NCBI RefSeq assembly: GCF_040054535.1
Contig: NC_090782.1
Coordinates: forward strand, 17,627,001-17,691,000
DNA from: Antennarius striatus
Lineage: Eukaryota > Chordata > Actinopteri > Lophiiformes > Antennariidae
Reading direction: 5' to 3'
Length of the DNA stretch: 64,000 nucleotides
In this document: piece after piece, positions 12,001 through 25,400 of the stretch
Position numbering within the stretch: position 1 is the first letter of the stretch
How the letters are laid out: each line of letters begins with the position of its first letter
The notes under the pieces: model-generated
Database searches by the model: none
Told to the model about the DNA's origin: nothing
Seen by the model: the letters and a program-made list of their open reading frames with translations, nothing else
Position numbers and translations under genes: made by a program

Positions 12001-15000
12001 CAACAGGCAATTACTAAGCAGTGAGGAGTTAATTCCTCCCCCCTCCTCACATCCCAAAGTGTGGCCTTTGGTCATTGACACCTGTTTTAATGCAACTCTT
12101 CAAGCCGTCTCGTTAAACTTTGTGCGATTTGCACGTATTCTCTGTCAGCGTTAAACACACTACGTTTGTGAAATTAAGCCCATAAGTTTCTCAGATATGC
12201 GTCATGTTGTGACACATGGAACAGAGTATAGTCAGCCTATAATAGGAGGAAAACTCGTATAGATGGAATGCATTCATGAGAATAAACGTTGATACTTAAA
12301 TTCTTTGATCAATAAGTTTATTTTGGTGTAATGGATACAGCAATTGAAAGTCTATGCAGAAGATTCCTCATTATTCCAACATACGACTGTGTCCGTGTTC
12401 ACAGTAGACATCTTAACCGATACAGAGCGATGTCCATCAATGACATCACAAAACAGCTTGTGTATTCTGGGACTCTGCAGCGCGGGAACGGTAGCAAGCA
12501 GCCTAGTGGCACACCAGACCACCTCTATTCATCAACACAAAAGTGCTCAGAGGGGTGCTAATTGCATTAGGCGTCCCTCTCCCTCAGTGGCCGGTGTTTG
12601 TGTGGGGTGGGGTGTGGAGTGGAGGGGAGAGGACCCGGAAGAAATAAGTGCTGTTTGAGAAGAAGGGGAGGTAGAGTGTGATGGTGTGTGATGGGCGCTG
12701 GCCAAGCCCACAAGCCTTCACACAGGCGTCCCCTCCATCACCTCTGCAGCTGCTGGCAACATCTCCAACCCCCGTCACACACACACAAACACACACACAC
12801 ACAAACACACAGAATGTGACGATCTTGCTTCCCATAGATCACAGTGAACAAAATTGAATTAGCATGTGTTATTTTTGGCAGCTTATTTACAAGCCACATG
12901 CTTGACTTTTGCACTGTGGGTTGTATACCTGCACAGGAGTATTGTGTTGAGCGTGTCACTGAGCATTGTTGGGCCTTAGCTGGAAAATCTAAGCCCTCAG
13001 AAAAGAAATCTCAAAGGAGAGTGGCTTCCTTCTTCAAATAAATTAGATGTTTTCAGAGCCTGCAGCCGTGAGTAGGCTTTGTGGCTCAGAAAATAAATAT
13101 TTTTCAAGGTTCTGCTTGTGAGTCTGTATTTGTCCTGCCATGTAACTTTCACTGAAATGCATTCACACTAGCCATGCCAGAATCTGGATGCATGAGAACC
13201 TGATGTTTTAATGCCAGCCCATGTCTTTTCACAGTTTTTCCCTGTCGTCTTTCTATGCAGTAAAAAATTCCAGGTCGTTTCTTTCTTAATGGTTCTTTCC
13301 CAGTTCAGTCATCAGGTCTGTTGCTTTGCTTTGAGCTTCATGCGGCTCCAGTCCATTTTATTTGTCTAACAATAGCATAGATTTCAGTATTGGGTTTGTT
13401 TTTTGCATGAGCTTCAGTGATCAAGTCCTCTCATTCAGACCTAATCCTGGATCAGGACATGTTGATGCTAAGCATTGATAATTTTCAGCAGCGTTACTCT
13501 GCAAACAGAAATAGAGGCTGGCTCTGCCACATCTATGTTTGTCCTTTTCCTTGAGGGCACACTCTTATTTGAAGTGTTAAGTAACTTTTTCTGGGTCTCC
13601 AGGAAAGAATTACTGTAAAACACCAAAACTATTTTTACTGGACACAGTAATTGATGTAGTAGGACATCACTGCCCTACTTTGAATTTTACACTTAGTGTG
13701 TTTTTGCAGATACTCTATAAAACTTCCTTATGAAACCTTTCCTCATGCAGGGACTATAAGTGAGATCTAAACATTTTAAATTCAACTATAGTGCATGATA
13801 TCCTTTCTGAATAATTTTCCAAACAGTCATTACTATAAATCATTTATTCAAAATGTTATCAAAATGTTTCCTCTCAAGAAGAGTCAAACAGCAGCAGATC
13901 AGAGAGATTTCTTCTGGGCTCTGCTAGGCTGGCTGAGCGTCAGTGTCACCTCAGCAGCTCTCCACCTTGTTTTAATTGCCTCTGAGATAATTACTCCAGT
14001 AAGTGTGAAACAATGTTGTCAGACTTTTCTTGCACAGCCGTGCTTTCACTCCATCCTCTGCTCCCCCGCTGACCAAATGGAGGCTTCACACGCAGATGAG
14101 CGGAGCGTTGAAGATAGCTGTAAAGATTATGAAGTTACTTTCTGGACTGCGTTGGTTAACTTGGTGTGTCTGCTCAGTGCAGGTTGTGTTGACAGTCATT
14201 TGTATGGGTTATTATCATTTTAAGTGAATTGTTCCTGTGAAATTACCTCACATGTCACTTAACAGTTGGGGTACAGCTAGGTATTTTTAACTGGGGAAGG
14301 GGGGGTGCGTTCAGCACTAGATAGGAAATAAACAAACCCTTTGTTGACATCTCTCATGTGAAGGGATTTTTACCTCACTAATTTGATATCACTTCTCATT
14401 GCACCATGAATTGGCTGTGGTGTGTGTCATCTTTATTTAGCGATAAGCCTGTCACCAGCATCCTGTGCCATTGGACATGGTGGATGGAGGTGCAGCAGTC
14501 TATTAGGGCTGTGGCCTTTCAGCAGGGCTGATCTTCAGAGGTCCCCCTCTCCTCCTGCTTTTCTGATTCTCTGTGCCACTGGCATCAGCCCCATAGATCA
14601 CTGCTGTCGCAGCATGTGTAGGTGCTTGCACTGCTCTGTTAGTATCATCACTCATTCTCACTCGTCAGCCAGACTGCTGATCTCGCCCAGACCCCTCTCA
14701 CTCTGCCTTTCCTCTTGTTTCTCCCTCTTTCCCTCATCCTCTTGGTTTCTCCTTCCACCCGCTCACTCTCTCTCTCTTTTGCTTTCTCACTCACATTTTT
14801 TTAATTAGGCAAAAATCAAAGACAAAATATGAATATTCATAAGGCAGTTGCATTAATATGCACAATTATGCAAATCAGCATGCAATTAAGGCTTGTGTCT
14901 CCAGAGAGCCTGGATAGCATTAGTGCATAAGACAGGGAGAAAGGGATGATGGGGGTATTTTGGAGTTTTCTGCTCCACCAGTCTTTTGGCTGTGTTTTTC

Positions 15001-15639
15001 CTTTGTGCTGCACATTCTTTATCTCTTCACCTGAAACGTTGATGTTCATGGTTTGACTTTTTACATCTTGTGGTGTTATTTTACGTGATTGTGTGAGTTA
15101 GATTGGCTGACAGGAATTTAAATGTGGATAAATGACATTTTATCCTGTTGGATTACGTTAGAGACATGAATGGCTCATTTTATGGTATTCAGTGACCGTA
15201 AATAATATTAATGGGTACACTGAGCAGATTTTCCTGTGGGTTTTTTTTTTTCTTTTTTTAAATATAAATGATATTGATGCTCTGCATCTTGAATGCGATT
15301 GTAGTGTTTTTTGTGTTGTTGGGGTTTTTTTTGTGGTGACTTTAAGACAGTGATTGTTTAGTGGGACATTGACAGGTTGGGTTGATTTGACTCTACACAT
15401 TCATTCATTTCTGCCATGGCAAACGATATAAATTAAGCCTTGCTTTTATGAATTGCTGACATCATTGACAGTATTATGTATTTTTTCATGTGACTTACTG
15501 GTTTCTGTTTTCTCTACCTGTAAATATAAATGACAGTACCTTGTTCTTTTTTGCAGCAATAGATGAGCGCAGCGGCTCTGGGTCTTGGGGCTCAGCAGAA
15601 CAAAACAGCCCCTCATTCAGCCAAGGACGGGTGAGGTCT

Positions 15640-15707
<68 letters not shown>

Positions 15708-17680
15708 TTTAAAGTTTTTGAGATCTAGGCATTACCAACAGATGCTGCTATATTGTCACAGAGTCACACATGTTCACTTCATCACTCAGACGTAGATGAA
15801 CACAAGCACACCTTGTCTGGCAACCACTACCACAGCTTAGTGCTTTTTCATGCTGTGCCTCACATTTGATTTGAAGTGGTAGTTGTACTCTCAACCTAAC
15901 AACCTTGGCTCACTATCCCACACTGGCAAGCTCTCTGGAACCTCTGTGGAAGCCCACCGGTAATTGCAGCTTCACTTCCGCTGTAACTGTCTTGGCACAA
16001 CTCTGTTTAAATACAAGGAACAGGGGGTGAAATACATGCAGCAGGCTTTGATTACCACAATTTGATAATTAAGAAATTTGGTCTGAATCCTGCAAGCCGA
16101 TGCAGATTTGTTTGGCTTGGATCCTGGTAGTTAGACAGAGAAGCAGAGGGTGGGTAAACACTAGGCCCATTTAGGTGTACCAATAAGATGGAGACGTGAT
16201 TATCATGTATGTAGATCTGTGCTTGTGTTTGTCCATTTTTTATTTTATTTTTTTCCAATTTAAAGGATTATCATGTTGCTCACTTAATTAATGTTCCTAC
16301 AGGGCTATGCTGAAGGATCCCACTACAATGAGCACGAAAGCTTGTCCTCTCCGTTTATCAGTTCAGGGGTCACAGGTATGGTCCATATTTTTGGGTGGCG
16401 GTCAAATGTTTTTCCACATTTATTTGGTGAAACGTTTCTTGAGAAATTTTGGAGCACTTCATTGGAATTCTTGTAAACAGTTAGTTCCTGGCGCCAGAGA
16501 AAATGTTACCACATCACACTCCAGCTTTAAAATAATCATGTTGATAATTTGATTATTGTGGTACTTATTGGCCAATTGTTTTGGAGGAGGCGAAATGTGC
16601 ACGTTTCTGTGTGCGTGCGTGCGTGCGTGCGTGTGTGTGTGTGTGTGTGTGTGTGCCTGGATTTATTCGTTGTGTGTTGAGGATGTTAGGGCAGTGAAGC
16701 AGAAACCTTCCCTGGGGTTTTGTCTGGCAGGCGGTTTTATGCAGCTGAGCGTACTGAAAAAAGGGAAGGGCATCTCTGGACTTTTTGTACTTTAGAAAAT
16801 ATACTTTTCATTTGATTTAGCACAGATCATTGCCTCAAATACAAGTGTGTACACTTTTCAATTTCGTTCGCATTAACATTTAAATGATTGTACTCTTAAA
16901 TCTTGCAGGTAAAAATGAGAGGCCACCGTACCCACCCTTTGGAAGCCAGGTGAGTTGCTCTTTAGTTTATGATTTGCATCTTATGCGTGTGAAAGCTGAG
17001 ATCATGAAATTTGAATGAAGGAAGTTGTTTTCTCATTTCTCTTTTCACTTCATTTTTATCTTACTTTGAAATAACTGTCTTCATTTCCTTAAAGACATTG
17101 GTTTCTACAAGTATTATTAATAAATTAATATTTTTTCTCTCTTCTGTCCTAGCCTGGTTTCCTACCCAGTGACATAGCGATGCCCAGCCCAGATGCCATG
17201 TCCCCCTCTGGCCTGAAATCTGGCTCCCAGTTTTACCCATCATACCCCAATAATCCCAGGAGAAGGCCGCCTGACGGAGGCATAGGTGAGATAACCAGAC
17301 ATGGGACAAGTTGTGTGTTGCTGATTCAAATATTAGAAAATATTGACAATTTCCCAGAGGCCTCCTTGGTGATCAAATTGTTCAAAGGGCATCTGTGTGT
17401 TCAGTGATCCACATTTAAAGCATGTGATAGACTTATTTCACCTCGCTCCTGAAATTCATGAACTAAATATACATAGAATTATAGTGAATGAGACCAAAAA
17501 GCTTTTAGTGTCGTCTCTTTTTTATGTTTGATTTTTTGTTGTTGTTTTTTTTTGGGGGGGGGGGTCTTTACTGGTGAATGCACAACAGCAGTCATTCAGT
17601 CTGACACACATGTACATAAGCACAAATACACACATGCTGCAGTGTGTAGTGTTCCTCTAGTCTCTTCTGCCGTTAGTCGG

Positions 17681-17723
<43 letters not shown>

Positions 17724-20700
17724 GTGCACACTAAGTACACCTGAACTGAAGGAACACCTGCAAATGTGTCTACTGAGTCCTAATTTGTGTTTTTGCCTTT
17801 TCTGTTTCTCCACCTGCCCGTGTGCAGACGCTCAGCCAAAGAAGATTCGGAAACCCCCTGGCCTGCCATCCTCGGTGAGAGCTTATTTCTGCTCGCCTTT
17901 GCAGCTCACAGCCTGTCCTTCCTCTCGCTCACTACACACACCGGCCACGCATAGACACACACAGACACACATGTACACACCGCTCTCCCCACTCCGCATG
18001 AGCAGTTCTGTGACAGACAGGGATAAAGACCCTCTGCTCTGTCGGACTCTAGCTGAGCTGACAGTCAGCAACTCAGGCCCCAATAAACATCATCACTCCA
18101 CTCAAGTGGTTTCAAGTGGCATTCAGGGTCTGGTAGTCGTGTAGGTGAGTAAATTTATATGATTTTTGAGGTTGGAACTACTAAAAATGCTTACTCTGTG
18201 AATTATGCAGTTTGTTAGGACAGGTTGGATGTTGGATGCTTTAAGCCTGAGATAAGATAAAAAAATACCTGTATAAATTAAACCTTTTTTTTGTCTTCTC
18301 TTCCTGAATTCACTATTAAAAGAAAATTTCGGGAAGCAGTTTAAGTATCAAAAATGTCATCTATTAGGTCATAGTTTCAAAAGTTAAGGTCCTTTTTCTT
18401 AGGTTAATGGTAAGGTTTGTTCCTTAAGATTGTTACAATGCAAATTCAAAGTCAAATTCAACAGTTTTATCAGTCCCCACAGCACAAAGTTTACAAGTGT
18501 CACATTTGATCAGTGACACTTACCGGCTGTTGAAGTGGAACCAGGAGTCCTCACTGTTAGAGAGGGAAATGAATCACACTGTTGATCATTGTCATTTACA
18601 GATATTTTATATTGATGAAATTTGAGTCCTGTGAGTTAACTAAAAATATTTTCAATGCAAACATAACTTTTAATGTTTTCTGCTACAAATACCTGAACAT
18701 AACCTCCTTCTGCAACTCTATCATGACCTTTTTTAATGACAAGATCACAAATATCCACCTGGATGTTTTTGACAAAATCAAAAACATCCACCAACATCTT
18801 GGATCCATCCCTCACCTCAGTGTCCCAGCCGACTCTCACATGCCTTAACAATCTTTCTCTTCCTTCCAGTTACCTACTACCTCAGAAATATCAAACTTCA
18901 TCAGAAATGCTAAGACATCCACCTGTCAACTGGACCCCTTACCCACAGAATTTGTTAAAGCCTGTCTCCCCTCCTTGATCCCTCTTATCTCTGCCATCAT
19001 TCACTCCTCTCTCACCACTGGAGCTGTCCCTACTTCGTTCAAAACTGCTGCCATCACCCAAATAATGAAAAAACCTTGTGCTGACCCGTCTGACTTCAAC
19101 AACTTCTGTCCCATCTCCAAAATTCTTGAAAAGACAGTTGCCTCCCAACTTCATTGTCACCTCTCACACAATAACCTGTATGAACAGTTCCAGTCTGGTT
19201 TCCGCCCACTCCACAGCACTGAAACTGCCCTCAATAAAATCACCAATGATCTTCTTATGGCAGCTGATTCTGGACTCCTCGCCATCCTCGTCCTCTTCGA
19301 CCTGAGTGCAGCCTTTGATACCATCTGTCATTCCACCCATAACAGGCTATCTTCTATTGGCATCACCCACACTCCATTAGCCTGGTTTTCATCTTACCTT
19401 TCTGGCCGCACTCAGTTCATTCAACTCAAGTCGGTCAAATCCTCCCCCACCCCTGTCACTTCAGGCGTGCCCCAGGTTTCAGTCCTGGGGCCCCTTCTTT
19501 TCATCATATACCTCCTTCCTCTTGGCAATACTTTTCATAAATTCGACACTCATTTCCACTGTTACGCTGATGACACCCAGCTCTACCTCAACACTAAACC
19601 CTCGTCCACTCTTCCGCCCACCTCCCTCACTGATTGCATCTCTGAGATAAAAATCTGGTTCACCCTAAACTTCCTTAAATTAAACAACAATAAAACCGAG
19701 GTCCTCCTCATTGGTACCAAATCCACCATTTCCAAAACAGACAGCTTTTCTCTCATCATCGATGATTCCACTGTCTCACCCTCTCCCCAGGTTAAGAGTC
19801 TGGGTGTCATCCTTGACAGCACATTATCCTTCTAGTCACACATCAGCAACATCACCAGGTCTGCCTATTTCCACCTACGCAATATCAATCGTCTCCGCCC
19901 CTCCCTCACGCCCCACACTACTGCCATTCTTGTCCATAGTCTTGTCACCTCTAGACTCGACTATTGTAACACTGCTATTTGGACTCCCTCACAAATCCCT
20001 TCACAAACTACAAATGGTCCAGAATTCAGCTGCCCGCATCATAACTCGAACCCCCTCCATTCACCACATCACGTCTGTCCTCCAACAGCTTCAATGGCTT
20101 CCAATCCAGTTCCAAATCAATTTTGAAATTCTCCTCCTCACCTTCAAGGCCATCCACAACCTCCCCCCTCCATATCTCTCTGACCTTCTTCATGTTACCA
20201 TTCCCTCCCGCTCCCTTAGATCCTCCTCCTCGCACCTGTCTGTCCCTTCGGCCCGTCTCACTACCATGGGGTGCAGACATTCAGCCGCTCTGCTCCCCGT
20301 CTCTGGAACTCACTACCACCACAACTCAGAAATATCGATTCACTCCCCCATTTCAAATCACAACTGAAATCACATCTATTTAAAACTGCATATTCCAGCT
20401 AAAATCTATTGCTCTTTGTATTGATTTTATTTATTTTTATTTTTTGATTGTAAAATGGACTTTGTATAATTTTCTACGGTGGCCTTGAGTGTTGAGCAAG
20501 GCGCCTTTAAATAAAATGTATTATTATTATTATTATTAAATAAGTCAATTAATGCTTGTTTTTGCAAGACAGACAGCTGCCGGGTAGCTGACCGTCGTGG
20601 ATGGGATGTAGCTATCACAGCTAACTTCCTGTTAATCGATATCAAACACGGCCACTCAACAAGCGTTTTCTCTAACTCTGTCCTCACAAGAGTGGCTTGA

Positions 20701-21851
20701 AAGAAACCGCCTTTGGTGACGCCGGTGCCGTCCTCCACCTGTTGGTGGTGTTGTGTTGAAGTGGCTGCTGAAACCTCTGCGTGTTGACACACTTTGGGGG
20801 GGGGGGTGAACTCTGTCCAGCCAAACCCCTTTTTTACTATCTGAACCTCAGTCATAATGACCAACCGTGCGAGCAACGCCCACTTGATTTAAGATGAATG
20901 CTTATATGTCTTTGCGTGGCAACCCCCCCCCCTCTTTTCACACAGGCCCCCGCCCACGCTTTGCCACATGATGGCCTGAGTAGGCTTCCCCCTGTGAGTG
21001 ACCCAGTTGAGGCACGGCGCTTGCGAGTCCTCTTAGCCCATGTCTGAGCCCAGATTAATGACAGCCAATGATGACCCTGTGGTCTCTCCTTCCTCTTACA
21101 CTCCCTCCTTTCTCACCACCAACCCTCCAATACATGTATTTGCTGTTTAGATCGTGTTGAAGTAAATAATTAAACTAACGTACAGCTGCAGTGCAAAGAC
21201 CGCTTTGCACTTACTCAACTTCTGCAGCACGCAATTTCTACCCAAAAGATCCTTGCTTTATAAAACCCCTTGAACCTTCACCCTTCACACCTGCACCGAT
21301 AAAACAACCTGGAGGAGCTTCTATTCTTCCCCCTAGCTGTCCTTAACCCCGAGGGGGTTAATACCTCAGGGTTGAATAAAGCAGTTTGGGGCTAGTTAAT
21401 AATCTTTCCCCCATCCCTTGTAACAACTGGTGTTTTTTGAGTGTAGAAACCTTTACCCCAATTAAATTAAACCCATGTTAGTCGAGGATTTTACCCCAGA
21501 AGTCCCTTTTCTTCTTGAGAATACAATTATCTTACAGCACCAGTCATTGTGTAGTTCTCTGTTCCCATCTAGAGCAGCCGGATTCACCCCACATTGTTCC
21601 CCGTGAAAGAACAACTCAAAGCCTATTGTTAAATGAAGCCATCTTCATCATGTTTTCCTGTGAATTAACCGTGATCATTCTAAATCCCCTGTTTCCTTCA
21701 CACTCCCCTGGCCATATCAAGCTTTGTTTAAGTCATTTAGATTACCTTCTCCTGTCCCCCCTCCACACCCCTTATCTCTCTACCCATTTCATAAATCATC
21801 AGGGCCTTCATTTTCCCCCTCAATCCTTCCCCTTGCCCCTTCACCATCCCC

Positions 21852-21886
<35 letters not shown>

Positions 21887-22415
21887 TTGCTGACTGGATC
21901 CCAGCCCCCATCTCTCTCCCTCTCTCCTCGCTCCCTTTCCTCAGCCCAGCTGCCTGTGGAGTTGGATGTGGTCCAGGAACAGGCAGATGGCTCTGTAATT
22001 AGAAGTGCATCTCTCCATTCCCTTTCCACTTCTCCCTGTTAAATCAAATTACAGAAAAAAATCCCGTCTCTGGATTAGCATTCTTTGCAGCATAGCCTCC
22101 ATTCTCTTTTTATCTTCCTTTATCTGCCATGTACTAAAAGAGGAGGAGCAGAAAAGATGGGCTGAGTGATGGCGGATGGTGTTGGGAAAACTGAGGGTCC
22201 CTCATGTCCATCTTCAGTCCGTGGCTTTGGACACGTATTTGTTCTCTAAATTCTTGATCCATTTTTGTCTCCAGCATGTAGAAAGGATGTGTGAATGGAC
22301 CCTTGCAGGTGTGGATATAAAATACAGAGTTATGTCAGAGCTATCAATTTGTCTGTTTTTGTAACCCAATCCTCTGTTGATGCCATATAGAATGTGTCAG
22401 AGCTAGTTTGCTATT

Positions 22416-22488
<73 letters not shown>

Positions 22489-25400
22489 TGGCTTGCTGAA
22501 TGCATGGTATGTGTGTGTGAGTGGATACTAAGTGTGTTACAGGGAGGGGCTGCAGGCCAAGCAGTACAATGTCACTGGGGTCCTGGGAGCGAGAGGAAGT
22601 GCTCACTGTGCGCTGGGATTCAAGCCGTCACTGTGCCCAGCATGGCATGGCTGCTGCGCTCCCCTCCACAGGGGGAGCAGGCCGGCCCCCACTGCCAGCG
22701 GGCTCCCTCTCGCCATCTAGTGGCCAGTCGGGGTTTCAGTTTTTAAAATTGGTTTAGAGCTGATCAATATTATGTAATATGATCCATTAATGTTAGCCTC
22801 AAGGCTAATATTTTTGTTATGCATTATAACTTTTTTTTTTTTTACAGAATCGAGTTTTAATTTAAGTTTAATCAATGTTTTCGTACAGCATTCCTTTTGT
22901 CAGCTGCTTCAGATGTCAGCGCATATATTCAGACATGAATTAGGCCATATTCCGACACTCATCGTCTGAATGTTTGTTTAGGTGTATGCCTCCACATCTG
23001 GTGATGAGTATGCCAGAGACAACGGAGGCTATCCCAGCACCAAGCCTGGTGCGGTCTACCCTGGCTCTTTTTATATGCAAGGTATTTAATCATGATAACT
23101 CTGCAATTTGTTTGGATTTTTAATCCTGTTGGTGAACTTGTTTTCATTCAGAAAACTTTTTCTCTTTTTTTTTTTTTCCAGAAGACCCCTGGTCATCTTC
23201 TGGCTACTCTGCTATGCTGGGTAACTCTCCTCACATTGGACAACCCGGCTCCTTCTCTGCAATTAACTCACAGGACAGGATGGTGGGTTGACATCTTCAT
23301 ACTCCTGTAATAGTGAACTCTTTATTTTTATATCTGGGATAATATCTTTTAATTTTAGTTTTGAAATTTAAATTAATTTGAAAGTACATGTGTACCTTTT
23401 CAGTTAAGGATCTGAATATCATTTTCACTGTTTCAGTTCCTTCTTTTCAGTAAATCCACGTCATCCTAGATGCAAACATAAGGCTTCCCATCTATATCAT
23501 GGATACTTCAAATAGCTGACTAATGAAACCTTAAACTTTCATTATCATGTTAAATATATTTGTCACAGTGATTTTTGTTTCTGAGGGGTATTTGTGCCTT
23601 ATTGAGTTACTTGTATTCCTTCTCCAGAAGCGTCAACCCCTGCCTCTGTCCCCACAGAACTATCCCCTGCACGCCAACGAAGTCAACGGCTTCCACTCAG
23701 CCACCACCACTTACAGCCACACACCCACCATCAACGGAGATGGCATTATGGGTAAAAAAAAACTTCATACAATCAACACTCAATTATTTGGTAGTATCTG
23801 TCAGATTCATCCTCAAAATCTTTTCTTCCACCATATCCAGGCGTCATCTCACTTTGTTTTTTCTCTGCAGCCAACCGAGGCACCACAGCTGGCAGTTCAG
23901 GAGATGAAATTGGGAAGGCCCTTGCTTCAGTGAGTTATTTTACTTTACTTTATTAGAGCTGGATGATGAAGAAAAAAAACAAACTTTAATTTTACAAAAT
24001 CTAAACTCTTTTATAGCGCCTTTTTGCACAGCCTGTTTGTGGCCTTGCTGTTACATGTTGTATTTTATCCATACGTGCTGTGTGTAATCCAACGCCAGGA
24101 GTTTTGAGACGCAGCTTGAAGCACTTTGCTAACAGATAAAGAACGCCTCACTCTGAAAGAAGAAAATATTACACACTCTACAATAGGGGCAGGAAGTCAT
24201 TGTGGGGGCCGATGTTACTGGCCCTCGATGCTGATGTCTTAAACGTTACGCTTCTTGCTTGTGAATGCTGGCACACACTTGGGCAGCATTATTACGATAT
24301 TGTTTTGTTGACCAAATATGTGGAGGAGGGTCTTGGTTGTGACAGTTTAACTTGCAATTCAAGAAGGTTAATGCTGACAAAAATTTTCTTCAGGTGTGTT
24401 GGTTACTCATGTTTGTGTTTGAAACGAATAAAACAGTGAAACCAAGGACCTCATAATTTTTTCACTGAAGTAGTTTGAGATGTCAGGTCCTTCATGTTAT
24501 ATATTTTTCAATAAACCATTTTAAATGGTTCAAACAATAGTGCCATTTACCAGACCAGATTTAATTGGTGTATTGATTAATAATTATTTCCTTAATTTAT
24601 TCTTGTTTACTTAACTGTAATCTTTTGACTCTATTCCTCATGTTTCTTTTATGTGTTGTACGACTGATTGACATGATCAATCTGATAAATATTGATCTAC
24701 ACCGAAAACATTAAAGCTAAAAAAGTATTTCTTATGTATTTCCCAGCAGCTACAGTTTGCTGATTTTTAACTTTTCAACTTTTGTTGAGTTGTGTTATGT
24801 GTTTTAAGAGGTTTGACATCATGCTTTTAAAAATACTTTCAGATTTACCCATCGGACCACAACAGTAATAACTTCTCCTCAGCTCCTTCTACTCCTGGAT
24901 CTCCTCAGGCTATTGCAGGTACTGTTCAATTCTGACACACAGATAAGTATGATTTTAAAATATATCAGTTTTATCCCCAGTCTGAAGAAGTGTGTTGATC
25001 AGACTGTTGATATTTACTGGCTGCCAATGACGTCTAAAGATGTCAATTATCGTTTCAATCTGGCAGAGTTTGCATATGTATGTGCACACACGTGAAAGAA
25101 CACGTCGCTCTGAGCGATGCATCTTGTGATCGGTCAAGACCAGAAAGAAAACACTGATAAAAGTCCGGAGCGTTGGACAATGTCCGCCGTAGGAGATCAA
25201 TTGCTACAAAGCGCTGGCAGCCAATGAGTTGACATGAACTCGTTGTTTTAGCAACCAGAGATTTGACCTCAGCTTCTGTTCTGTACAGACATCAAACCTG
25301 TTTTATTCATTGTTTTTGAAAATTACTTGGTTAAAACTGCTGGAGTAAACATGATCCACTACATATTTAATGATCTTTAACACAGAAACGTTACTGCAGT

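Noticed and set aside
20427-20876. 149-codon - strand frame
   Set aside because: Its end lies in the LINE 3' tail, it includes an asparagine run from the TTA repeat, and there is no family resemblance.
21515-22042. 175-codon + strand frame
   Set aside because: Serine/proline/leucine-rich product of a pyrimidine-rich intron with a (TC)n tract; no splice sites or family match in keeping with tcf3.
22705-22730. Possible CTCF site (gccatctagtggcca)
   Set aside because: The core is one base short between AG and GGC, so it does not fit the consensus.
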